49,672 nt of DNA, from contig JANYIM010000108.1 of assembly GCA_025362055.1 (NCBI GenBank), positions 1 through 49,672 on the forward strand, given 5' to 3'. Under the pieces are notes generated by a model. That model worked only from the letters and a program-made list of their open reading frames with translations, was not told the origin of the DNA and did no database searches. This document shows, in pieces, positions 1 through 11,100 of this stretch (position 1 is the stretch's first letter; each line of letters starts with the position of its first letter). This DNA is from Bacteroidota bacterium. GTDB taxonomy: Bacteria; Bacteroidota; Bacteroidia; Chitinophagales; Chitinophagaceae. The translations under genes and the position numbers were made by a program.

Positions 1-462
1 TGTTTTGCCACAAAGCGGTAATTGTTTGGAGAAAGAAGACTTATGATTGAAAGCCAATACGTCTTCAGTAAAACTGGTACGATTGCTGTTCTTTGTGAAT
101 TGTGTTAAGTAAGAAGGCTTAAAACTAAAACTCAGCACATCCACACTTTCTACTTTTTCGATACAGCTTTTTGATGAATTGAATTTGCAGAAATCACATT
201 CTGTTTGTTTCTGGCGACAGTAAATATTACCACTTACGCAGAATTTCAATTCAAGATAATTTTCTGAAGGGTCATTTTTTTGGTAATGATAAACGAGTAT
301 GCCGGTATCATCAATATTCCATTGTGGTTGTTTGCGATACCGTTTTATGGAATAATGTACAGATCCGGGAACAGCCCGGTCAACATGCAATAACATATCC
401 AGTTCCTCCTGCATCAGGGGCTGTTTACGTGCTATGCTTAATATGTCGGATTGTTGATACAT
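1..462 (-). CDS. Partial CDS running off the left edge; AraC-family transcriptional regulator-like N-terminal region
   Basis: Manual minus-strand translation from ATG at 462-460 stays open to base 1: MYQQSDILSIARKQPLMQEELDMLLHVDRAVPGSVHYSIKRYRKQPQWN...FSFKPSYLTQFTKNSNRTSFTEDVLAFNHKSSFSKQLPLCGKT. The last segment resembles Bacteroidota AraC regulators; the HTH would lie outside the window. Not in the ORF track. Confidence 0.6.
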   Translation of the reverse strand, partial: MYQQSDILSIARKQPLMQEELDMLLHVDRAVPGSVHYSIKRYRKQPQWNIDDTGILVYHYQKNDPSENYLELKFCVSGNIYCRQKQTECDFCKFNSSKSCIEKVESVDVLSFSFKPSYLTQFTKNSNRTSFTEDVLAFNHKSSFSKQLPLCGKT

Positions 463-497
463 CGAAAAATTTCGATACAAAGATACGGAAGAAAGCG

Positions 498-537
498 ATG
501 TGCAAATGTGAAAATATACAAATGTGCCAGTGTGGCG
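498..537 (+). repeat. 8-bp-period quasi-tandem array (left arm of an inverted pair)
   Basis: Read directly: ATGTGCAA ATGTGAAA ATATACAA ATGTGCCA GTGTGGCG. Confidence 0.75.
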
Positions 538-596
538 ATTTTTGCCGGGCTTGAACCCACTAACTATAACCAAAATAAAGGCTCTTTAACTCCAAT

Positions 597-628
597 TTTG
601 CACATTTACACATTTGCCAATTTGCACA
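597..628 (-). repeat. 8-bp-period quasi-tandem array (right arm, inverted relative to 498-537)
   Basis: Read directly: TTTGCACA TTTACACA TTTGCCAA TTTGCACA; the reverse complement carries the same AAATGTGC-type unit. Confidence 0.75.
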
Positions 629-644
629 TTAAAATACGCTCTAA

Positions 645-2705
<2,061 letters not shown>

Positions 2706-2753
2706 GATGATAATATTTGTAAAATCTTGATAATTTATCAGATCACAGGAAAT

Positions 2754-2775
2754 GGGGGCTTTGCCCCCTTTTTTA
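2754..2775 (+). terminator. Rho-independent terminator after gyrB
   Basis: GGGGGC-TTT-GCCCCC hairpin followed by TTTTTT. Confidence 0.85.
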
Positions 2776-2787
2776 TAACCATATTTG

Positions 2788-2970
2788 CTACGGGTGAATA
2801 CTACAGCGCTGAGTCATAAAACCCTTGTAAGAAAAGGACTTACGCTTCCAACCGGGCCTTCTACAAGCAGGTTAAGGGGGAAAAGCACCTCCTGAACGAG
2901 GATAATCAATATAGTAGTGGGAAGGCCGATTTTATACGTAAAACGGGTTGTGTAGGCGTGGCTTTTTTGC
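2788..2970 (+). ncRNA. Candidate structured non-coding RNA or leader
   Basis: No ORF on inspection. Nested complementary segments: AAACCC 2819-2824 / GGGTT 2945-2949, GGCCTTC 2855-2861 / GAAGGCC 2921-2927, local GTAAG 2827-2831 / CTTAC 2839-2843; ends in a T-tract. Confidence 0.25.
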
Positions 2971-3048
2971 AAAAACCAATATTTTTAGTAGCTTGTAGCC
3001 TGAAGCTTACTACTTCAGCCCATATTTACTAACCATAAATTCAACAAA

Positions 3049-3249
3049 ATGCCAAAAATGTTAACAGCCTATTGCATGAAGACGAAAGAAAAAAACGTTC
3101 CCATGCAGAATGCGGTGATAACCAAAACTTCCCGTGGTGGCTATATGGCCCAGGGAGACGATGGAAAAGGTAATAAAATGACCACTATGCTTAGCGAAGC
3201 TACTGCACTGGAAGCCGTTAAGGATGGGGTGGCTAAAAAAGCCTGGTAG
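3049..3249 (+). CDS. Small conserved-type protein (66 aa), possibly a Cys-depleted relative of DUF5679-type zinc ribbons
   Basis: Complete ORF MPKMLTAYCMKTKEKNVPMQNAVITKTSRGGYMAQGDDGKGNKMTT...KKAW followed by a terminator. Confidence 0.8.
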   Translation: MPKMLTAYCMKTKEKNVPMQNAVITKTSRGGYMAQGDDGKGNKMTTMLSEATALEAVKDGVAKKAW

Positions 3250-3269
3250 TTTTAACCTTAAATGTATTG

Positions 3270-3302
3270 AGCCATTCGCCATCTGACGGATGGCTTTTTT
3301 TA
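3270..3302 (+). terminator. Rho-independent terminator
   Basis: AGCCAT (3270-3275) ... ATGGCT (3290-3295) followed by a run of T; lies between convergent genes. Confidence 0.75.
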
Positions 3303-3322
3303 TTTCAACAGGTGATTACTTC

Positions 3323-4543
3323 TTATTCCTCTATGAAATCCAGGTCTTTTCCAAAGCTTTCTTTTGTAAAATACAATGCTGCAAAACCAGTGAGCATTAC
3401 TGCTATTCCTATTATCCATGCCCCGGGCACATAACCCGTGACCTTTCTTAATTGTGTAAAACATAAAAGCAATAGCGGCGTAAACCCTCTTACCATATTT
3501 GTAATAGAAATGGAAGCAGACGCCCTTAAGTTGGTCCCAAATTGTTCGGCAGAAGTAGTGATGTATAATACAGAAATGCCCGAACCAAAACCCAGGCCTG
3601 CACAGATAAAATAAAAATATTCCTGCGAGGGATGCTGCTGTGTAAAGAACAAGATCAAAAAAATTGAAACGATACAGTAAAAAATAAATAATGCCTTTTT
3701 CCTGCTTTTTAAATAATTGCTTAAGAGGCCTGCCGTAATATCGCCTAAACCCAAACCTATGTATTGCGACATGATAGCATCTCCCGGTTTTATGTTTGGT
3801 ACCCCCATCTTATTACCAAACTGATCTGCAAAGGATACCAACATTCCGATTGTATACCATACAGGCAGGCCGATAAGGATGCCCCTCATATACCTGTAAA
3901 AACGTTCTTTGGAAGTAAAGAACTTTAAAAAATTCCCCAACTCCACCGTCGATTTTTTCATGGAATCATACATACCACTTTCAGCAACGGCTATGCGCAT
4001 TATCAATAAGACCAACCCTATGCCGCCGCCAATGAAATATAAAATCCGCCAATCCCCGATCGTTTTATAAAGCAATGCTGCGGTTATGCCGCCAATAACT
4101 CCGGTGGCAGCAATGATCGTAGCAGCGATACCTCTTTTTTCTTTTGGTAAGATCTCGCTTGTTAATGTAATACCGGCACCCAATTCTCCGGCCAGGCCAA
4201 ACCCGGCAATAAAACGTATTATAATATACTGTGGTACAGTTTGAACAAAACCATTGAGGATATTGGCTATTGAGTATAACAGGATAGAACCAAACAATAC
4301 TTTTAATCTTCCTTTTTTATCGCCGAGTATTCCCCATACAATGCCGCCCAGCACCATGCCGATCATCTGGATACTTATCAACAATTCTCCGCTGGTTAAA
4401 ATTGCTGTTTCAGATAAACCGAGGTCATGTAAACTTGGTTTGCGCACAACACCAAAAAGCAACAGGTCGAACACATCAACAAAAAAACCAAGCGCCGCAA
4501 CAATTACGGGCAACGATAATAAATTGTATTGTTTTTTGTTCAT
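3323..4543 (-). CDS. MFS transporter
   Basis: 406 aa, about 12 hydrophobic segments, MFS-like loop GGIVWGILGDKKGRLKVLFGS. Confidence 0.9.
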   Translation of the reverse strand: MNKKQYNLLSLPVIVAALGFFVDVFDLLLFGVVRKPSLHDLGLSETAILTSGELLISIQMIGMVLGGIVWGILGDKKGRLKVLFGSILLYSIANILNGFVQTVPQYIIIRFIAGFGLAGELGAGITLTSEILPKEKRGIAATIIAATGVIGGITAALLYKTIGDWRILYFIGGGIGLVLLIMRIAVAESGMYDSMKKSTVELGNFLKFFTSKERFYRYMRGILIGLPVWYTIGMLVSFADQFGNKMGVPNIKPGDAIMSQYIGLGLGDITAGLLSNYLKSRKKALFIFYCIVSIFLILFFTQQHPSQEYFYFICAGLGFGSGISVLYITTSAEQFGTNLRASASISITNMVRGFTPLLLLCFTQLRKVTGYVPGAWIIGIAVMLTGFAALYFTKESFGKDLDFIEE

Positions 4544-4617
4544 GAAATATATTTCTACAGATCATAGGAGAGCCCGGTATCAAAGCGCCGCAAAGCAATA
4601 ACCAGATCGCAACAAAT

Positions 4618-7600
4618 TTAAGGTAAAATACTCCGCAACATTCTTTCCAGAAATTCAAACAGGTCATTCATGGCCTTTACATTTTCCACGATCAATATCC
4701 CATTCTTGCCAACCTGTTTTAATTTACCCTTGTTAGTGCCTGTTTGAAGGAATTGTAATATGCCATTGAAGGTTGCACTTTGGAAATAAGGAGAGTCGGG
4801 GTTGCTGACAAAAAAACATTTAAGCACTTCATTCTTCAGGAATAGTTTTTCAAAACCAAGTTCTACAGCGATCTTACGGCAACGAACAGTGGTGAAAAGA
4901 TCTTCTACTTGCGGAGGTATGGGGCCAAAGCGATCGATCATTTCTATATGAAAATCATCCAGGTCTTTAGCTGTTTCGCAATTATCCAGTCTTGAATATA
5001 GGCTGAGGCGTTCTGTGATACTTTCTACGTAATCATCCGGGATCAGTATTTCCAGATCGGTATCGATGCTACAGTCTTTTACAAAATCATCCTGCTGCTG
5101 AATCTCTGCAGCAAATAATTCTTTGAACTCACTGCGTTTTAATTCCCTGATAGCTTCGTCCAATATCTTTTGGTACATTTCAAAACCGATCTCAGCAATG
5201 AAACCACTTTGCTCACCGCCTAATAAATTACCGGCACCGCGTATGTCAAGGTCACGCATGGCGATCTGGAAACCACTACCCAGGTCACTGTACTGTTCCA
5301 GTGTTTGCAGGCGTTTGCGACTATCAGGTGGTAACGTACTCATGGGCGGCGCCAGTAAATAACAGAAAGCTTTCTTATTACTGCGTCCAACCCTTCCCCT
5401 TAACTGGTGTAGGTCACTTAAGCCAAATTGATTGGCATTATTAACGATGATGGTATTTACGTTGGGAATGTCTACGCCACTCTCCACAATATTGGTGCAT
5501 ACGAGCACATCGTATTTCTTGTCCATGAAATCCAGGATGGTATCTTCCAGCTCATCTCCTTCCATCTGCCCGTGCGCATAGGCGATGCTGATATCGGGAC
5601 AGAGGCCCTGAATCAAACCTTTCATTTCGGCGAGCCCGTTCACACGGTTATGGATAAAGAAGGCCTGTCCGCCTCTTTCCGTTTCATAATAAATAATATC
5701 ACGGATGGCGTCTTCATTGAATACCATTACTTCGGTTTGTATGGGCTGGCGGTTGGGAGGGGGCGTATTGATGATGCTGAGATCGCGGGCACCCATTAAA
5801 CTGAATTGCAATGTTCTTGGTATAGGCGTTGCCGTTAGTGTCAATGAATCAACGGTTGTCCTTAGCTGTTTTAGTTTTTCCTTAGCTGCTACGCCAAATT
5901 TCTGTTCTTCATCAATGATCATTACGCCGAGGTTCTTGAATTTTACATCTTTGCTTAGCAAGGCATGGGTACCGATGATGATATCAATCTTTCCTTCGGC
6001 CAGTTTCTGCAGGGTTTCTTTTTTTTCTTTGGTAGATTTAAAGCGATTGATAAAATCTACGGTTACCGGGAAGTCCTTTAACCTGTCACCGAAAGTCTTG
6101 AAGTGCTGGTAAGCAAGGATCGTGGTAGGAACCAATACGGCAGCCTGTTTACCGTCGCAGCAGCTTTTAAATGCGGCACGTATGGCGATCTCTGTTTTGC
6201 CGAACCCAACATCACCACAAACCAGGCGATCCATTGGCGAAGCTTTCTCCATATCCCTTTTTACATCTTCGGTTGCCTTGCCCTGGTCGGGCGTATCTTC
6301 ATAAATAAAACTTGCTTCCAGTTCGGTTTGCATGTAGTTATCCGGGCTATGTGCAAAGCCCAACTGACTTTTTCGCTGTGCATATAATTTTATCAGGTCG
6401 GTGGCAATATCTTTGACCTGTTTCTTTGTTCTATCCTTTAACCTGTTCCACACATCGCTGCCCAGCTTATTCATCTTGGGAACAGAACCTTCCTTTCCAC
6501 TGTACTTGCTGATCTTGTGTAAAGAAGAGATATTTACATAGAGCAGATCGCCATCCTTGTATTGAATGCGCACCGCTTCCTGCATCCGCCCATTCGCTTC
6601 TATCTTCTGTAAACCGCTGTACACGCCCACTCCATGATCAATATGTGTTATATAATCACCCGGCTGCAACTCCCGGAGCGTCTTTAAAGTGAGTGCCTTG
6701 TTCTTGCTGAATGCCTGCTTTACCTTGTATTTGTGGTAGCGTTGAAAGATCTGGTGATCGGTATAGCAAACCACTTTCAGGTCATCATCAATAAAGCCTT
6801 CATGGATGGACGTTGGTATCGGAATTACATTTACTTCCGCTTTCAGGTCGGTAAAAATTACATGTAACCGTTCCAGTTGTTTTGGGTTTTCAGCAAATAA
6901 ATAGATATTGTATTTTTTTGCTTCGTAGTCTTTTAGGTTTTTTATGAGGAGGTTGAACTGGCGGTTGAAAGAGGGTTGTTCTTTAGTACCGAAAGAAATA
7001 AGTTGATAGTTGGTAGTTGATAGTTGGTTGCCGAAGTATGATTTTTTCCCCAGTTCTATGATGTGGCGAAGTTTGAGCTGATCTTCAATGATCGCTGCCT
7101 TTACAAAATCATTTACATTCAATGTTGTTTTCTGATCAAGCGGGTCTTCATTTGCCTGCTGACTGCCAACTGCCAGCTGCCAGCTGCCAATTGCCAACTC
7201 CAGATCCTCCTCTTCCTGTTCAATCTTTTCCCTGATGAATTCCCAATCTTCGGTCCATACAACAGTATGCTCAGGTAAAAATTCCAGTAGCGATATTTTA
7301 TCACCGCTGTCAAACTGTGTTTCTACATTCGGGATGATATTCACCTGCAGCAATTTTCTTTCACTCAATTGCGTTTCGGGATCAAAGATGCGGATACTGT
7401 CTACCTCATTGCCGAATAATTCAACACGATAAGGCTTTTCATTTCCAAAAGAATAAATATCGAGTATGCCACCCCGTATGGCAAACTGGCCGGGTTGGTA
7501 AACAAAATCTGTGCGTTCAAAACCATGGTCAACCAACCTCCCTAAAATGTTGTTCACTTCCAGCGTATCACTTTGCTTAATGGAAATGATGTTGGCAGAA

Positions 7601-8034
7601 AGTTTTTTTGAAAGCACCACTTTTTCAAACAATGCTTCTGCGTGCGTGATGACGATACCCACCCGGCCAGTACCGATGGGAGATGAAAAACGGGTCAGGC
7701 ACTCCGTTCTCAACATTACATGGCTGGGATTCAGCAGCCGGTAATTCTTTTTATTTTTAAAAGAGGAAGGGAAATAAAAAAGATTCAATGCCTTAGTAAG
7801 GTTCTCAAGGGTATTGTGAAAATAGGCGGCTTCCTCGGCATCCCGCAAAATAATAAGGTGATTAAGGTGAGCAGCGGCCGGGTTATCAAAAATGGCCGAA
7901 ACAATGAAGGGGGCTGCACTTCCGTGAAGACCGGAAAGCTGAATTCGTTGAGGTTGGGCAGTAGCAATCCTGTCCGCTATGGCAAAACAGCGGGGGTCAT
8001 TTGCGTATTCTTTCAACAACACTTCCAGGTTCAT
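4618..8034 (-). CDS. mfd: Transcription-repair coupling factor
   Basis: 1138 aa; CarD-like RID (GDYITHIDHGVGVYSGLQKI), helicase motifs (CGDVGFGKTEIAIRAAF, IIDEEQKFGV, TLTATPIPRTL, HQLRGRVGRS), C-terminal TRCF domain. Confidence 0.97.
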   Translation of the reverse strand: MNLEVLLKEYANDPRCFAIADRIATAQPQRIQLSGLHGSAAPFIVSAIFDNPAAAHLNHLIILRDAEEAAYFHNTLENLTKALNLFYFPSSFKNKKNYRLLNPSHVMLRTECLTRFSSPIGTGRVGIVITHAEALFEKVVLSKKLSANIISIKQSDTLEVNNILGRLVDHGFERTDFVYQPGQFAIRGGILDIYSFGNEKPYRVELFGNEVDSIRIFDPETQLSERKLLQVNIIPNVETQFDSGDKISLLEFLPEHTVVWTEDWEFIREKIEQEEEDLELAIGSWQLAVGSQQANEDPLDQKTTLNVNDFVKAAIIEDQLKLRHIIELGKKSYFGNQLSTTNYQLISFGTKEQPSFNRQFNLLIKNLKDYEAKKYNIYLFAENPKQLERLHVIFTDLKAEVNVIPIPTSIHEGFIDDDLKVVCYTDHQIFQRYHKYKVKQAFSKNKALTLKTLRELQPGDYITHIDHGVGVYSGLQKIEANGRMQEAVRIQYKDGDLLYVNISSLHKISKYSGKEGSVPKMNKLGSDVWNRLKDRTKKQVKDIATDLIKLYAQRKSQLGFAHSPDNYMQTELEASFIYEDTPDQGKATEDVKRDMEKASPMDRLVCGDVGFGKTEIAIRAAFKSCCDGKQAAVLVPTTILAYQHFKTFGDRLKDFPVTVDFINRFKSTKEKKETLQKLAEGKIDIIIGTHALLSKDVKFKNLGVMIIDEEQKFGVAAKEKLKQLRTTVDSLTLTATPIPRTLQFSLMGARDLSIINTPPPNRQPIQTEVMVFNEDAIRDIIYYETERGGQAFFIHNRVNGLAEMKGLIQGLCPDISIAYAHGQMEGDELEDTILDFMDKKYDVLVCTNIVESGVDIPNVNTIIVNNANQFGLSDLHQLRGRVGRSNKKAFCYLLAPPMSTLPPDSRKRLQTLEQYSDLGSGFQIAMRDLDIRGAGNLLGGEQSGFIAEIGFEMYQKILDEAIRELKRSEFKELFAAEIQQQDDFVKDCSIDTDLEILIPDDYVESITERLSLYSRLDNCETAKDLDDFHIEMIDRFGPIPPQVEDLFTTVRCRKIAVELGFEKLFLKNEVLKCFFVSNPDSPYFQSATFNGILQFLQTGTNKGKLKQVGKNGILIVENVKAMNDLFEFLERMLRSILP
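7001..7028 (+). repeat. Heptanucleotide array inside mfd (array A)
   Basis: AGTTGAT AGTTGGT AGTTGAT AGTTGGT, four units in exact 7-bp register. Confidence 0.85.
7156..7204 (-). repeat. Heptanucleotide array inside mfd (array B)
   Basis: Plus strand CTGCTGA CTGCCAA CTGCCAG CTGCCAG CTGCCAA TTGCCAA CTCCAGA; minus strand gives AGTTGGC / AATTGGC / AGCTGGC units. Confidence 0.9.
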
Positions 8035-8193
8035 CAGTCGTGCAAAGATAGTGCTTGCCTCAAAAAACGGATTTTATCTCAAAAAATTGCAATATCAAGG
8101 CAGCAAAAGCGTTAACAGTAGGTCTTTTCAGTATTATTTAGCAATAATTTTGAAGAAGATATGATCACCGAAATCCAATAGTATACAACTTCC

Positions 8194-11100
8194 ATGAAAA
8201 AATGCTACCCATTTAGCCTTTTTGTATTGCTGTGTTTTAATGGCCTTACTGTTCTTGCGCAGCAACCCGAACAAACTGTTCGGTTTAAAAAGGGAAACTT
8301 TGTAACCGGAAATAATATCAGCAAACAGGTCTTTAATAAGGAAGATATCCAGCCTTCTTTATTTGGCGACCATTATTTTGTACTGGTTCAGTTTTCGGCA
8401 TTGCCAACTGCACAAACAAAGGAACAATTAAAAAATAGCGGCCTTGAATTAGGTGATTATCTTCCCGGTAATGCCTACCTGGCCAGCATAAAAAATAATT
8501 TTGATCTTTCTTCGCTGAAAGACCTTGGCGTTTCATCTGTCAACAATATCCCTTCTTTTTATAAAACTGATCCTTCGCTTTCTGCCCAAACAGCCAGTGC
8601 AAAAAACAATGTAAAGGCATTTGCTGTAAGTTATTACCCGTCTTTGAGTAAAACAATGGTGCAGAAGGAACTGCAAAAAGCAGGAGCTGTTATTGTACCA
8701 ACAAAATTTTCGGATACGCACATTATTTTCATTCAGCCTGATAAAAGTGTTATTACCGCCATTGCTGCTTTGCCATTTGTAAGTAACATCAGCCTGCAAA
8801 TGATCAGCGATAAAATACTGAACTATAAGTCTGTTGCAACACATGGGTTGAGCAGTTTGCTTTCGCCTGCCGGAAGAAACCTGAGTGGAAAGGGAGTAAC
8901 CGTTGGCGTTGGTGACAATGCAGAAGTATCCACGCACCTCGATTTTACCGGAAGGCTCATTAACAGGGTGTATGCGGTACCAAGTTATCATGGCATACAT
9001 ACATCAGGAACCGTGGCAGGCGGAGGTTTGCTCGATCCAAAGAATCATGGAATGGCACCAAGGGCAACATTGGTAAGCCAGTGGTTCAGTGATGTGATCA
9101 CCAATACACCGGCTTATATTGCTGATTATAATATGATAGCTACGAATAATTCTTATACTACAGCTGATGATGGTTGTCCGGGTGAAGGTGCTTATGATGC
9201 TACAAGTAACTATGCTGATGCACAGATGAAAAACTACGAATCGGTGTTACACGTTTTTGCTGCAGGAAATGATGGTTTTTATACCTGTTCGCCATACCCC
9301 ACTTCTTATGGAACCGTAAAAAGCGGTTGGCAATGTTCTAAAAATGTTTTGACAGTTGGTGCGATAGACCAGGCCAATTATACGATTGCAAGCTTCAGTA
9401 GTCGCGGCCCGGTACAAGATGGACGGATAAAACCAGAAATTGTCGCCAGTGGAGTTAATACATTTTCTACAGTATATGGAGATCTCTACGGACCTAATAG
9501 CGGTACCAGCATGGCAGCACCTGTTATTACAGGAGCAACTACAATATTGAATGAAAGATACAGGCAGTTGAATGGTACAACCGCCAAAGCAGCACTGATA
9601 AAAGCATTGCTTTGTAATACAGCGGAAGACCTTGGCAATAAAGGACCTGATTATACTTATGGTTTTGGAATGTTAAATGCAAGAAAGGCAGTGGAAGCGA
9701 TGGAGGGCAATCAATATTATATAAGCATTGTTGCACCTGCCTCTAATACGATTGCTGTTCCTGCAGGAGTAAGACGTTTAAAAGTGATGCTATATTGGGC
9801 CGATCCTGCGGCTGCCGCCAATGCGGCCAATACTTTAGTGAATGATCTTGACCTTACTGTTTCGGATGCATTTGCAAATGTTTACCTGCCGCTGGTTTTA
9901 AACCCTGCCGCTGTTACTGACCCTGCCACTCACGGTGCCGATCATACGAATAATATCGAACAGGTTGTAATTGATAATCCTGTTGCAGGGAATTTTTCAT
10001 TGAATGTAAGCGCTTTCTCTGTTCCGCAAGGGCCGCAGGAATATATACTTACTTATCAAATGGATATGAATGGCATTACCGTTGAATATCCTTTTGGAGG
10101 AGAAACGCTGGTGCCCGGTGAAGCAGAAACCATTCGCTGGACTGCCAATGGTGATGAGAATAATAGTTTTACAGTTGAATATTCAACAGATAATGGTGGC
10201 ACATGGACGACAATTGATAATAATGTAGCTGCTACAGCCCGTTCATTGCCTTGGACGGTTCCTGCCACTGTTACCAATACGGCATTGATAAGGGTGAGCA
10301 GGAATTCATCTGTGTATACAGATCAAAGTGATTTTAACTTTGTGATCCTTGGCCAGCCCGTTCTTACCACCAACATACCCTGTGAAGGTTATGCCCAGTT
10401 GAACTGGGGTGCCATATCGGGTGTAACATCTTATGATATCGTGCAATTGAAAGGCGATAGCATGTCCGTCATAGGTAATACTGCGGCCCTCACGTACCTG
10501 GTCAGCGGCTTAAGCCAGTACACTACTTATTGGTTTGGTGTGGTACCAAAAAATAATACAATTGCAGGGCGACGATCTATCTCAGTAAGTGCCTTACCGG
10601 CAACGGGTACCTGCACTTTATCCATGTATGATAATAATTTTAGAGCAGATTCGATCAATGCCCCTGTAACAGGAAGGCAATTTACTTCAACCGCCTTAAC
10701 AGCGGCGGAACCGGTAAAACTTACAGTAAAGAATTTAGATGATGTTGCTTCTTCAGGTACTTATAACCTTTCTTACCAGGTTAACAGCAACCCGGTTGTA
10801 ACAGAGTCAAGTAATATTGTGATAGCTTCCCTTGGTACATCGCAATATACATTCACACAGGCCGCCGATCTTTCACTTCCCGGTATTTATAATATCAAGG
10901 CATGGGTAAAAAGGCCCGGTGATACGCAGGTGCAGGATGATACAGCTACAATAATTGTTAAGAACCTTGCCAATCCTCCATTAACCCTTCCCGTTAGTGA
11001 CGGGTTTGAAACAACAACAGCTAAAGATTATACCAATAATACAATGGGTTTGGATGGTGATGACAAGGTTGATTTTAAAGCCAATGATCTAAGAGGCAGG

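Noticed and set aside
7156-7204. Short repeats as a CRISPR array
   Set aside because: Units are 7 bp without spacers and no cas genes are nearby.
7063-8115. Plus-strand ORFs opposite mfd (e.g. 7063-7278, 7720-8115)
   Set aside because: Antisense to a convincing mfd reading frame; no recognisable protein features.
8533-9000. 155-aa minus-strand ORF within the S8 peptidase
   Set aside because: Antisense to the peptidase coding frame, composition not protein-like.
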